64,000 nucleotides of DNA. It comes from Protaetiibacter intestinalis (GTDB lineage: Bacteria; Actinomycetota; Actinomycetes; Actinomycetales; Microbacteriaceae). Of the stretch, positions 26,650 through 35,573 are shown piece by piece. Position numbers and translations under genes: made by a program. How positions within the stretch are numbered: position 1 is the first letter of the stretch; each line of letters starts with the position of its first letter. The notes beneath the pieces were generated by a model, which saw only the letters and a program-made list of their open reading frames with translations, did not search any database and had not been told where the DNA came from. The stretch lies in the NCBI RefSeq assembly GCF_003627075.1, contig NZ_CP032630.1, forward strand, positions 2,046,001 through 2,110,000. The letters are read 5' to 3'.

Positions 26650-27939
26650 ATGACCATCGCCACCCGACTCGACACCGCGACCGCCCTGCTGCGCCCCGCG
26701 GGCGCGAGCCTGCGCCGCTTCGGCACGGGCGTCGCGAACGTCGTGCGACCCGCGGCGCGGGTCGTGTGGCGGATCGTCGGGCCGGTGCTGCGGGTCATCA
26801 CGGGGGCCGGCTGGGTCGTGCTCGGCCTCGGGGCGCTCGCGATCGTGCTGAGCCTCGTGTTCGACTGGCAGGAGTTCACCTTCCTCGGCTTCGTGCTGCT
26901 CGCCTCCGTCGTCGTGGCCGCGTTCTTCCTCGTCGGGCGCTCGAGCTACGGCGTGCTCATCGAGCTCAACCCGCGTCGCGTCGTCGTCGGCGAGCGGGCG
27001 ATGGGCCGCATGGTGGTCACCAACACGGGCGCGCGCCGACTCGCGCCGACCCGCATGGAGCTGCCCGTCGGCAAGGGCGTCGCCGAGTTCCAGCTGCCGG
27101 CGATGACGCCCAAGCAGGAGGAGGAGGAGCTCTTCCAGGTGCCCACCAACCGGCGTGCCGTCATCGTCGCGGGCCCGGTGGAGTCGATCCGGGGCGACCA
27201 GCTCGGCCTGCTGCGCCGTGCCGTGAAGTGGGCGGATGCCGTGGACCTGTTCGTGCATCCGCGGACGGTGCGTCTGGCCTCCTCGGCCGCGGGCCTCGTG
27301 CGCGATCTCGAGGGCCAGGTGTCGTCGAAGATCACCAACAACGACCTCGCCTTCCACGCGCTGCGCCCCTACGTGCCGGGCGACGACCGCCGCTACGTGC
27401 ACTGGCGCACCTCGGCGCGCATCGGGCAGCTCATGGTGCGCCAGTTCCAGGAGACCCGGCGCTCGCAGATCATCGTCGTGCAGCCGACCGGCGCCCAGTT
27501 CTTCGCGGGCGAGGACGAGTTCGAGCTCGCCGTCTCGGCGGCCGCGTCGATCGCCTCGCAGATCATCCGCGACGGCACCCAGCTCGACGTCGTGAGCGAG
27601 GCCGGGCCGTGGCGCACCCGCACCGTGACCTCGATGCTCGACTCCTCGAGCCGTCTCGAGTACGGCCACACGGGCGGCTTCACGACGCTGCGCGACCTCG
27701 TGCGCGAGCGCACCAAGCGCCTGCCCGCCCCGAGCGTCGTCGTGACGGTCGGCGGTTCGAAGCTGTCGCCCGGCGACATCCGCAGCGTGCAGACGCTGTT
27801 CGGCTCGGACACCACCCACCTCGGTGTCACCGCCGAGCTCGGCGCCCAGCCGCGGCTCGGCTCGGTCGCGGGGATGACGATGCTCACCGTCGGCCGGCTC
27901 GAGGACCTGCCCGGCCTGTTCCGAGGGCTCAGCTCGTGA
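26650..27939 (+). CDS. DUF58-domain membrane protein
   Basis: 429 aa. Two transmembrane helices (residues about 55-95) after a 50-residue cytoplasmic N-terminus. A beta-rich domain follows, then the DUF58 signature with ALRPYVPGDDRRYVHWRTSAR at about residue 237 and a vWA-like C-terminus. DUF58 proteins pair with MoxR ATPases and transglutaminase-like proteins; all three occur here in order. The stop overlaps the next start (GTGA). Confidence 0.9.
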   Translation: MTIATRLDTATALLRPAGASLRRFGTGVANVVRPAARVVWRIVGPVLRVITGAGWVVLGLGALAIVLSLVFDWQEFTFLGFVLLASVVVAAFFLVGRSSYGVLIELNPRRVVVGERAMGRMVVTNTGARRLAPTRMELPVGKGVAEFQLPAMTPKQEEEELFQVPTNRRAVIVAGPVESIRGDQLGLLRRAVKWADAVDLFVHPRTVRLASSAAGLVRDLEGQVSSKITNNDLAFHALRPYVPGDDRRYVHWRTSARIGQLMVRQFQETRRSQIIVVQPTGAQFFAGEDEFELAVSAAASIASQIIRDGTQLDVVSEAGPWRTRTVTSMLDSSSRLEYGHTGGFTTLRDLVRERTKRLPAPSVVVTVGGSKLSPGDIRSVQTLFGSDTTHLGVTAELGAQPRLGSVAGMTMLTVGRLEDLPGLFRGLSS

Positions 27940-30314
27940 CCGCCGCGACCACGACCGCCGCGGCATCCGCCCCCCGCACCTCGGCGCTCGCCTGGCCCGG
28001 GGGTCGCACCTGGCTCGACATCACCGTGCTGCTGGCGCTCGCCGCGCTCGGCGTCATCGGCTTCACCCCGTCGTACGGCGGCTACAGCTTCCTCGCGGCC
28101 GGGATCGGCGGGCTCGTGCTCGGCGCGCTCACGGGCGTGTTCACGAGCGTCTTCCGGCTCGGCGGGCTGCTGACCTTCGCGGTGGCGATCGTCGGGTACT
28201 TCGTCGTGGGCTCGGCGGTCGCGGTGCCGAGCCAGACGATCTTCGGCGTCGTGCCGACGCTGCAGTCGCTCGCGAGCCTCGCGATCGGCACGGTCTACGG
28301 CTGGGCGGACCTGCTCACGCTCTCGACCCCGGTCGGCGCACCCGCCTACATCGCCGTCGTCCCGTACGCCGCGAGCTGGGTCGTCGCCCTCGTCTCGACC
28401 CTGCTCGCGACGCGTTGGCTGGCCCACCGGCCGCGCACGGCCTGGCGGTTCGGGGTGGCCCTCGTGCCCGCGACCGTGCTCTACCTGGTGGGCATCCTGG
28501 TGGGCACCGACGAGGCGTACCAGGCCGGCATCCGCGGCGTCGCCTTCGCGGTGCTCGTGCTCGTCTGGCTCGGCTGGCGCACGCCCGTCGGCGGCGTCGC
28601 CGCGACGGCCGACCGCTCGCTGCTCACCCGCAAGATCGCGGGGACGGTCGCCGTGGTGCTCGTCGCCGTGCTCGCGGGCGGGGCGGCCGGATACTGGCTC
28701 GCCCCCGCGAAGGACCAGCGCTTCGTGCTGCGCGACGAGATCGAGCCGCCCTTCGACCCGCTCGACTATCCGAGCCCCCTCGCCGGCTACCGGCACTTCA
28801 CCAAGCAGGTGGACGAGGAGGAGCAGTTCACGGCGACCGGGCTGCAGCCGGGCGACCGCATCCGCATGGCGACCCTCGACTCCTACACCGGCAAGCTCTG
28901 GAACGTCACCGACTCGAACGCGAGCGCGGCAGGGTCGGGCTCGTACGAGCTCGTCGGCCGGAGCCTGCCGTCCGCGCCCCTCGTGACCCCGGTGGCGCAC
29001 CCCGAGGTCGACATCACGATCACCGGCTACCAGGACGTCTGGGTGCCGGGCGTCGGCTATCCCACCGACTTCGAGCTCACCGGCGGCGAGGCGAAGACGC
29101 ACTCCGACGACCTGCGCTACAACGCCTCCACAGGCAGCATGGTGCTCACCACGGGGCTGCACGAGGGCGACAGCTACCGCATCGACGCGGTGACCCAGGA
29201 GGCGCCGAGCATCGAGGAGCTGTCGTCGGTCCCGGTGGCGAACGTCGAGCTGCCGCCCGTGACGGGCGTGCCCGACATCGTGTCGTCGAAGGCCCAGGAG
29301 TGGGCCACCGGTGCCGTCTCGCCCGCCGAGCAGCTCGAGGCGATCCGGCTGAAGTTCGTGACCACAGGCTTCCTCAGCCACGGGCGCGCCTCCGACGCGG
29401 TGCCCTCACGTGCCGGACACGGCGCCGACCGGATCTCGGACCTGCTCGACGCCACCCAGATGATCGGCGACGAGGAGCAGTACACCTCGGCCTTCGCCCT
29501 CATGGCGCGCAGTCTCGGCTACCCGGCGCGCGTCGTCATGGGCTTCGCCCCGGAGGTCGGCGAGGGCGGCGGCACCGTCTCGGTCACCGGCGACGACGTC
29601 ACCGCGTGGGTCGAGGTGGCCTTCGAGGGGGTCGGCTGGGTGCCGTTCGACCCGACGCCCGACGAGACCGACATCCCGCAGGACCAGGTGCCGAAGCCGC
29701 AGAGCGAGCCGCAGCCGCAGGTGCGCCAGCCCCCGCGCTCCGACAAGGAGCCGGAGGACCTGCTCACGCCCGTCGAGCTCGAGAAGCAGGACCCGGACGA
29801 GGACGACGTCGACTTCGTCATCCCCGGCTGGGCCTACGGGGTGGGCATCGGCCTCGTCTCGCTGCTCGCGGTGGTGTTCGTACCGCTGCTCATCGTGGGG
29901 ACGGTGAAGGCCCGTCGCCTGCGCAAGCGCCGCCGCGGACCCGTCGCCGACCAGGCGGCCGGCGCCTGGGAGGAGCTCGCCGACCGGTACTCCGAGCTCG
30001 GCTACCAGGTGCCGCCGAAGCTCACCCGGCCGCTGCTCGCCTCGCGCCTCGAGGCGCAGTTCCCGGCGAGCGAGCAGCAGGCGCCGCCGCGCCTGCGGGT
30101 GCTCGCCTCCGAGACCGACGAGCTCGTCTTCTCCGGCCGCGAGGGTGCCGCCGAGGAGGGGACGGCGCTGTGGGATGACGCCCTCGGCGCCGTGGGCGCC
30201 GCCCGCGCCGCAGCCCCCGCGCGCGTGCGCCTGCTCAGCCGCTACCGCATCCGATCCGCACGCGACCTCGCGGCGCGCCTCACCACCACCGCACCGCGAA
30301 GGAGCGAGCACTGA
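27936..30314 (+). CDS. Transglutaminase-fold membrane protein lacking catalytic Cys and His
   Basis: 792 aa, with TgpA-like layout. Residues 20-270 hold about six transmembrane helices. An extracytoplasmic transglutaminase-like domain spans about 300-600, one more helix lies near 630, and the tail is cytoplasmic. In the transglutaminase core the usual GFCEHYASAFA is replaced by DEEQYTSAFA, so Glu513 stands where the nucleophilic Cys should be. The usual HAWVEV is TAWVEV, so Thr556 replaces the catalytic His. The third-site Asp572 (FDPTP) and ARVVMGF are kept. It is therefore probably a structural or peptide-binding pseudoenzyme. The GTG start overlaps the DUF58 stop. The end overlaps the EccC start (CTGA). 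Confidence 0.85.
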   Translation: MTAATTTAAASAPRTSALAWPGGRTWLDITVLLALAALGVIGFTPSYGGYSFLAAGIGGLVLGALTGVFTSVFRLGGLLTFAVAIVGYFVVGSAVAVPSQTIFGVVPTLQSLASLAIGTVYGWADLLTLSTPVGAPAYIAVVPYAASWVVALVSTLLATRWLAHRPRTAWRFGVALVPATVLYLVGILVGTDEAYQAGIRGVAFAVLVLVWLGWRTPVGGVAATADRSLLTRKIAGTVAVVLVAVLAGGAAGYWLAPAKDQRFVLRDEIEPPFDPLDYPSPLAGYRHFTKQVDEEEQFTATGLQPGDRIRMATLDSYTGKLWNVTDSNASAAGSGSYELVGRSLPSAPLVTPVAHPEVDITITGYQDVWVPGVGYPTDFELTGGEAKTHSDDLRYNASTGSMVLTTGLHEGDSYRIDAVTQEAPSIEELSSVPVANVELPPVTGVPDIVSSKAQEWATGAVSPAEQLEAIRLKFVTTGFLSHGRASDAVPSRAGHGADRISDLLDATQMIGDEEQYTSAFALMARSLGYPARVVMGFAPEVGEGGGTVSVTGDDVTAWVEVAFEGVGWVPFDPTPDETDIPQDQVPKPQSEPQPQVRQPPRSDKEPEDLLTPVELEKQDPDEDDVDFVIPGWAYGVGIGLVSLLAVVFVPLLIVGTVKARRLRKRRRGPVADQAAGAWEELADRYSELGYQVPPKLTRPLLASRLEAQFPASEQQAPPRLRVLASETDELVFSGREGAAEEGTALWDDALGAVGAARAAAPARVRLLSRYRIRSARDLAARLTTTAPRRSEH

Positions 30315-33300
30315 AACTCAAGCTGACCCTCCAGCGGCCCTCCGGGCCCGAGGCCGACATCGTCGTCACCGCGGACGCCGGCGCCACCGTCGCCGACGTC
30401 GCCGCCGGAATCCAGGCGCGCGACCCCTACCTCGCCAAGCTCGGCGCGACGTCGGGCGGTCCGGTCACGCTGACCGTCACCGACGCAGGCGGGACGGCGC
30501 CTCGGGTGCTCGACGCCGACTTCGCGATCGCAGAGGCGGCCGTCGGTTCGGGCGCGACGATCTCGATCGTGCCGGAGGGCACGAGCGTGCAGCCCGCGAA
30601 GACGGCCGCGGCCGCGAAACTCGTCGTCGTCGAGGGGCCGGATGCCGGTGCCGAGTTCGCGCTCGTGCCCGGCACCGTCTTCATCGGCCGCGACGCGGCG
30701 AGCGCCGACCTGGTGCTCGCCGACTCGCTCGTGTCGAAGCGCCACGCTCGTGTCGACGTGTTCAGTCACGCCATCCGCCTCGTCGACCTCAACTCCGCCA
30801 ACGGCATCGAGGTCGACGGAGGGCTCGTGACGCGCGTCGACCTCGAGGATGGCGACACGGTGCGTCTCGGCGACACGGTGCTGCGGGCCGCGATCTCCGC
30901 GCCCGTCGCGGCCGCCCCTTCCGGACCGCCGCCCGGCCCGATCGCCTTCAACCGTTCGCCGCGCGTCGAGTCGCGTTACCCCGGGCAGGAGTTCGCGGCC
31001 CCCGCGCCGCCCGCCGAGCAGGACGCGCAGCCCTTCCCCTGGCTCGCGCTCGTCGCCCCGCTCGCGATCGGCGTCGTCGGCATCTTCTTCATGAACCGCA
31101 ACCCCGCGATGCTGCTCCTCGTGCTCGCCTCGCCGATCCTCATGCTCGGCACCTGGTGGACGGCGCGCTCGACCCGCAAACGCAAGCGCAAACTCGACAT
31201 CGAGAACTTCGACGCCCGATCCGAGGCGCTCGAGAAGACCCTCGCCGAGGAGGTCGAGCGCGAGCGCGCCGTGCGCCTCGCCGAGAGCCCGTCGACGGCC
31301 GAGGTGTACCAGCAGGCGCTCGAGCTCGGCCCGCTGCTATGGACCCGTCGGCCCGAGCATTGGCAGTTCCTCTCGGTCAACCTCGGCATCGGCACCATGG
31401 AGTCGCGCAACCGGGTGACGAGTTCCAAGGAGGACACCGGACTCCCCGAGTACGTCGAGCGGGTCAAGAAGACCCAGGACGCCTACCGCCACATCGCGGG
31501 CGTACCCGTCACCGAGAACCTGTACTTCTCGGGTGCGCTCGGCATCGCGGGACCGCAGCCGGTCGCCGCGGACGCCGCGCGCGGTCTGATCGTGCAGCTC
31601 GCGGGGCTGCACTCGCCCGCCGAGCTCGTGGTGGCCGCCGTCGTCTCGAGCACCTGGACGAACGAGTTCGAGTGGCTCAAGTGGTTGCCGCACACGGCAT
31701 CCCCGCACAGCCCCCTCGATGCCGTGCACCTCGCCAACAGCCAGGCGACCGGCGGAGCCCTGCTCTCGGCCATCGAGGAGCTCATCGCCACCCGCGCGAA
31801 GGACCGCGAGCTGCGCGGCGCCAAGATGCTCGAGAAGTCCGCGCTCGTCGCGGGAGCGTCGGCCGGCGACGGCGCGGACGAGGTCGCCCCGCCACCCGCG
31901 GCCACGCCGGCGGTCGCGCTGCTCATCTCCGACGACGCCCCCGTCGACCGCGCGCGCCTCGTGCAGCTCGCGGAGCGCGCCGCCGACGCGGGCGTGTACC
32001 CGATCTGGGTCTCTCCGGCGCAGGCGCAGCTGCCCGCCGTCGCCCGCACCTACGTCGCGTTCGGCGACGATTCGACCGCCCAGGTCGGTCTCGTCCGGCT
32101 GGGCGACGCGATCACCGACGTGCGCACCGAGCCGGTCACGCGCGAGCAGGCCCTGTGGTTCGCCCGTCGTCTCGCCCCCGTGACGGATGCGGGCGCCCTC
32201 GTCGAGGACTCGAGCGACCTGCCGCGATCGATCATGATGCTCTCCCTCGTCGGCCCGTCGCTCGCGACGAGCCCCTCGGCGGCGGTGGGTCGCTGGCGGG
32301 AGAACGACTCCATCCACGACCGCTCCGGCGGGCCGCTCGTGCGGCGCCGCGCCGGCAAGCTGCGTGCGATCGTCGGCTCGGCGGGCGTCGACGCGATGCA
32401 CCTCGACCTTCGCACCCAGGGACCGCACGCCCTCGTCGGCGGCACCACCGGATCCGGCAAGTCGGAGTTCCTGCAGGCCTGGGTGCTCGGCATGGCGGCC
32501 GAGTACAGCCCCGACCGGGTCACCTTCCTGTTCGTGGACTACAAGGGCGGCTCGGCGTTCGCCGACTGCGTCGCCCTGCCGCACTGCGTCGGCCTCGTCA
32601 CCGACCTGAGCCCGCACCTCGTGCGCCGCGCCCTCACCTCGCTGCGCGCCGAGCTGCACCACCGCGAGCACCTCTTCAACCGCAAGAAGGCGAAGGACCT
32701 CCTCGACCTCGAGAAGCGCGGCGACCCGGATGCGCCTCCCGCTCTCGTGCTCGTCATCGACGAGTTCGCGGCTCTCGCGGGCGAGGTGCCGGAGTTCGTG
32801 GACGGCGTCGTCGACATCGCCCAGCGCGGGCGCTCGCTCGGCATCCACCTCATCATGGCCACCCAGCGCCCCGCGGGTGTCATCAAGGACAACCTGCGCG
32901 CCAACACCAACCTGCGCATCGCGCTGCGGATGGCCGACGAGTCGGACTCGATGGACGTCGTGGGCGACAAGATCGCCGGCACCTTCGACCCCTCGATCCC
33001 CGGGCGCGGCATCGCGAAGACCGGCCCCGGGCGGCTCACCCCCTTCCAGTCCGCGTACGCGGGCGGCTGGACGAGCGACACCCCCGTCGCGCCGAGCGTC
33101 GAGGTGGCCGAGCTGCGCTTCGGAGCCGAGCACCAGTGGGAGCAGCCCGGCAAGGACGAGGCGGTCGCCGCCGAGACGCAGGCGGATCCCGGCCCCACCG
33201 ACCAGGCCCGGCTCGTCGCGAACCTCATCGCCGCGGCGGGCGAGGCGCGCATCCCGGCGCCGCGGCGTCCGTGGCTCGACGAGCTGGCCCCCGTCTTCGA

Positions 33301-34804
33301 CCTCACCCGGCTGCACCAGCGCACCGACGCCGAGCTCGTGCTCGGCGTGGTCGACCTGCCGCAGCTGCAGCGCCAGCAGGAGGTCGTGTTCCGCCCCGAC
33401 GTCGACGGCCACATCGCGTACTACGGCGCAGGCGGCGCGGGCAAGACGGTCGCGCTCCGCAGTCTCGCCGCCGCGGCCGGCATCACCCCGCGCGGCGGCC
33501 CCGTCGACGTGTACGGCCTCGACTTCGGCACCGGCGGGCTCCGGATGCTGGAGGCGCTCCCGCACGTCGGCTCGATCGTCTCGGGCGACGACCCCGAGCG
33601 CGTCGTGCGGCTGCTGCGGCTGCTGCGCGACGAGCTCGAGCGCCGCAGCGCGGCGTACACGGCCGTCGATGCGGGCTCCATCGTCGACTACCGGCGGATC
33701 GCGGGCATGCCCGAGGAGCGACGCATCCTGCTGCTCGTGGACAACTTCCCGTCGTTCAAGAACGATTTCGAGATCGGTGCGACGCGCGCCCCCTGGTACG
33801 GCGTGTTCCAGCAGATCCTGGGGGAGGGGCGCGGCCTCGGCATGCACGTGGCGATCACCGCCGACCGTCCGGGTTCGGTGCCCACGGGCATCTCCTCGGC
33901 ATTCCAGCGCCGGGTGGCGCTGCGTCTCGCCGACGAGGGCGGCTACATGCTGCTCGATGCACCTGCCGACATCCTCTCGGCCTCCTCGCCCCCCGGCCGC
34001 GCCGTCATCGACGGGGCCGAGGCACAGCTCGCGATCGTGGGCGGCGAGGTCGGCGTGGCGGAGCAGGCGAAGGCGATCACGGCGCTCGGCGAGGCGATCC
34101 GCCGCACCGGGCGCGCCGAGGCCGCCGAGGTCGGCACCCTCGGCACCGAGATCCCCGCGGCGACGCTTCCCTCAGAGGTCGGGGGGCTGCCGGTGCTGGG
34201 CGTCTCCGACGACACGCTCCAGCCGGTGGGCTTCGAGCCCTCGGGGGCGATCGTGCTCTCGGGGCCCCCCGCCTCGGGCCGCACCAACGCGCTGCGCTGG
34301 CTCATCGCATCCGTCGCGCGCGCGCACCCGAAGATCGCCCGTTACTACTTCGGATCGCCCCGCTCGGAGATCGGACAGCGGCCGGGGTGGGAGGCGAAGG
34401 CGCTCACCGTCGAGGATGCCGCCGCGCTCGCCAAGGAGGTGACGGCGACCGTCGCCGAGACAGGCGGTGACGAGAAGATCCTGGTGGTCATCGAGCAGAT
34501 CGGCGACTTCCTCTCGACCTCCGCGGACTCGGCCATGGTCGAGATGATCAAGGCGATCAAGCGCAGCGACCACCTGCTGATCGCCGAGAACGAGAGCGGT
34601 GGCTGGGGCTCGTCCTGGCCGCTCCTGCAGGAGGTCAAGGCGGCGCGCACGGGCTTCCTGCTGCAACCGGAGTCGATGGAGGGCGACACGATCCTCAAGA
34701 CCTCGCTGCCCCGCGTCTCGCGTGGGGACTTCCCGCCCGGCCGCGGGTTCTTCATCGCCCGTGGCAAGGCGGTACGAGTTCAGCTGCCGCTCGCGCCGGA
34801 CTGA
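30311..34804 (+). CDS. eccC: EccC/EssC-type T7SS ATPase with N-terminal ubiquitin-like and FHA domains
   Basis: 1497 aa with the proposed CTG start. Residues 1-90 look ubiquitin/YukD-like (KLKLTLQRPSGPEADIVV). Residues 105-190 are an FHA domain (FIGRDAASADL, SKRHARVDV, DLNSANGIEV). Two transmembrane helices lie at about 241-285, then three FtsK/SpoIIIE P-loop modules. Module 1 is complete (GGTTGSGKSE, Lys717; LVLVIDEFAAL). Module 2 has GAGGAGKT (Lys1045) and ILLLVDNF. Module 3 has GPPASGRT with Arg1324 instead of Lys. This is the motor of ESX/T7 secretion; the FHA fusion recalls firmicute EssC. CTG is the only candidate with an AAGGAG site 6 nt upstream and it overlaps the previous stop; the next start, GTG at 30506, would cut the ubiquitin-like domain. 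Confidence 0.9.
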   Translation: MKLKLTLQRPSGPEADIVVTADAGATVADVAAGIQARDPYLAKLGATSGGPVTLTVTDAGGTAPRVLDADFAIAEAAVGSGATISIVPEGTSVQPAKTAAAAKLVVVEGPDAGAEFALVPGTVFIGRDAASADLVLADSLVSKRHARVDVFSHAIRLVDLNSANGIEVDGGLVTRVDLEDGDTVRLGDTVLRAAISAPVAAAPSGPPPGPIAFNRSPRVESRYPGQEFAAPAPPAEQDAQPFPWLALVAPLAIGVVGIFFMNRNPAMLLLVLASPILMLGTWWTARSTRKRKRKLDIENFDARSEALEKTLAEEVERERAVRLAESPSTAEVYQQALELGPLLWTRRPEHWQFLSVNLGIGTMESRNRVTSSKEDTGLPEYVERVKKTQDAYRHIAGVPVTENLYFSGALGIAGPQPVAADAARGLIVQLAGLHSPAELVVAAVVSSTWTNEFEWLKWLPHTASPHSPLDAVHLANSQATGGALLSAIEELIATRAKDRELRGAKMLEKSALVAGASAGDGADEVAPPPAATPAVALLISDDAPVDRARLVQLAERAADAGVYPIWVSPAQAQLPAVARTYVAFGDDSTAQVGLVRLGDAITDVRTEPVTREQALWFARRLAPVTDAGALVEDSSDLPRSIMMLSLVGPSLATSPSAAVGRWRENDSIHDRSGGPLVRRRAGKLRAIVGSAGVDAMHLDLRTQGPHALVGGTTGSGKSEFLQAWVLGMAAEYSPDRVTFLFVDYKGGSAFADCVALPHCVGLVTDLSPHLVRRALTSLRAELHHREHLFNRKKAKDLLDLEKRGDPDAPPALVLVIDEFAALAGEVPEFVDGVVDIAQRGRSLGIHLIMATQRPAGVIKDNLRANTNLRIALRMADESDSMDVVGDKIAGTFDPSIPGRGIAKTGPGRLTPFQSAYAGGWTSDTPVAPSVEVAELRFGAEHQWEQPGKDEAVAAETQADPGPTDQARLVANLIAAAGEARIPAPRRPWLDELAPVFDLTRLHQRTDAELVLGVVDLPQLQRQQEVVFRPDVDGHIAYYGAGGAGKTVALRSLAAAAGITPRGGPVDVYGLDFGTGGLRMLEALPHVGSIVSGDDPERVVRLLRLLRDELERRSAAYTAVDAGSIVDYRRIAGMPEERRILLLVDNFPSFKNDFEIGATRAPWYGVFQQILGEGRGLGMHVAITADRPGSVPTGISSAFQRRVALRLADEGGYMLLDAPADILSASSPPGRAVIDGAEAQLAIVGGEVGVAEQAKAITALGEAIRRTGRAEAAEVGTLGTEIPAATLPSEVGGLPVLGVSDDTLQPVGFEPSGAIVLSGPPASGRTNALRWLIASVARAHPKIARYYFGSPRSEIGQRPGWEAKALTVEDAAALAKEVTATVAETGGDEKILVVIEQIGDFLSTSADSAMVEMIKAIKRSDHLLIAENESGGWGSSWPLLQEVKAARTGFLLQPESMEGDTILKTSLPRVSRGDFPPGRGFFIARGKAVRVQLPLAPD

Positions 34805-34815
34805 GGAGACGCCAT

Positions 34816-34829
34816 GGGGAGTCATCCCC
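34816..34829. promoter_or_regulatory. T7SS-locus palindrome, copy 3 (GGGGAGTCATCCCC)
   Basis: It lies 11 bp after the eccC stop and before the WXG100 operon. The symmetry extends to ATGGGGAGTCATCCCCAT. A candidate -10, TACTGT (34854-34859), starts 24 nt after it, one helical turn closer than at copies 1 and 2. Confidence 0.7.
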
Positions 34830-34907
34830 ATCGACGCTTGCTCAACAATTGAATACTGTCGAAGACACCAGCCCCCGTGCCTCGCGGGAACCACTAGAAG
34901 GAGCATC

Positions 34908-35204
34908 ATGGCCAACCTCAACGTCACCTACGACGAGCTTCGCGACGCCGCCCGCCGTCTCCAGGCCGGCAAGGACGACCTGCACTCGAAGCTCGCCGAG
35001 CTGTCGAACCTCGTGCAGTCGCTCACCGCCTCCGGCTTCCAGGCCGAGCAGTCGTCTGCCGCGTACCGCGACTCGTTCGAGCAGTTCCGCACGGGCACCT
35101 CGCAGGCCATCGACGGCCTGGAGGGCCTCGCCAACTTCCTCGTCTCGGCGGCCGACGCGCTGCAGCAGACCGACGAGGGCCTGGCCAACGCCATCCGCGG
35201 CTAG
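34908..35204 (+). CDS. WXG100-family (EsxA-like) secreted protein
   Basis: A 98-aa all-helical hairpin protein, the expected small substrate of EccC. The turn between helices reads TASGFQAEQSSAAY, where the usual Trp-x-Gly is degenerate but the flanking pattern of actinobacterial WXG100 proteins is kept. The second helix has SFEQFRTGTSQAIDGLEGLANFL. The ATG has an AGAAGGAG site. A hairpin follows the stop, which may make this gene more abundant than those downstream. Frame-open sequence upstream of the ATG overlaps eccC and is not part of the gene. Confidence 0.92.
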   Translation: MANLNVTYDELRDAARRLQAGKDDLHSKLAELSNLVQSLTASGFQAEQSSAAYRDSFEQFRTGTSQAIDGLEGLANFLVSAADALQQTDEGLANAIRG

Positions 35205-35214
35205 TCCGCGTCAC

Positions 35215-35244
35215 GGTGGTCCCCGCCTCGAGGTGGGGACCACC
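35215..35244 (+). terminator. Intra-operon hairpin after the WXG100 gene
   Basis: Perfect 10-bp stem GGTGGTCCCC / GGGGACCACC with an inner CCTCGAGG, 10 nt after the WXG100 stop and 43 nt before the next start. No T-run follows, so partial termination or 3' end protection is more likely than full termination. Confidence 0.65.
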
Positions 35245-35287
35245 GGCCATACCACCACCGCCCACCGCCGCCCGAGAGGATCCACCC

Positions 35288-35572
35288 GTGGCCGACAGAC
35301 TCCGGATCGACTACGACGATCTCGCCACGCTCGACAGCGGGCTCACGCGCGCGATCACCGCGCTCGAGCACGACGGCGAATCGGCGGAGACCCTTGCGGG
35401 CGCGGTGGGTGACGCGCGACTGGCCGACCGCATCCGCGGTTACAGCCACGGCTGGGCGGTGCACCGTGGCCACATCCGCGAGAACCTCGTCTGGCTGCGC
35501 GACTCCGTGAAGCAGATCCACACCGAATTCGAGGCGACCGACAGCGATCTCGCGAAGGGGCTGAAGGGCTGA
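35288..35572 (+). CDS. WXG100-like small helical partner, cassette A
   Basis: A 94-aa helical protein homologous to the one at 38130. Shared features are an ID-x-x-x-L start, a VG-x-x-x-LAD turn, and GWAVHR / NWDVRR in the second helix, a Trp-centred motif at the place of WXG. It probably heterodimerises with the larger effector encoded next. GTG start; 1 bp gap to the following ATG. Confidence 0.75.
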   Translation: MADRLRIDYDDLATLDSGLTRAITALEHDGESAETLAGAVGDARLADRIRGYSHGWAVHRGHIRENLVWLRDSVKQIHTEFEATDSDLAKGLKG

Positions 35573-35573
35573 A

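Noticed and set aside
26766..27935. Upstream extension of the transglutaminase-like gene in the same frame
   Set aside because: It overlaps the DUF58 gene in another frame and is Arg/Ala/Pro-rich; the GTG at 27936 overlaps the DUF58 stop like its neighbours do.
27936..30314. Annotating the transglutaminase-fold protein as an active enzyme
   Set aside because: Both the Cys and the His of the triad are replaced in the only register that matches the fold.
31337..33847. A long minus-strand open frame opposite eccC
   Set aside because: No motif; it covers the conserved EccC ATPase modules in antisense.
34599..34907. In-frame sequence upstream of the WXG100 ATG as part of that gene
   Set aside because: It lies inside eccC and across the promoter and palindrome; the ATG at 34908 has a strong ribosome site and gives the family length.
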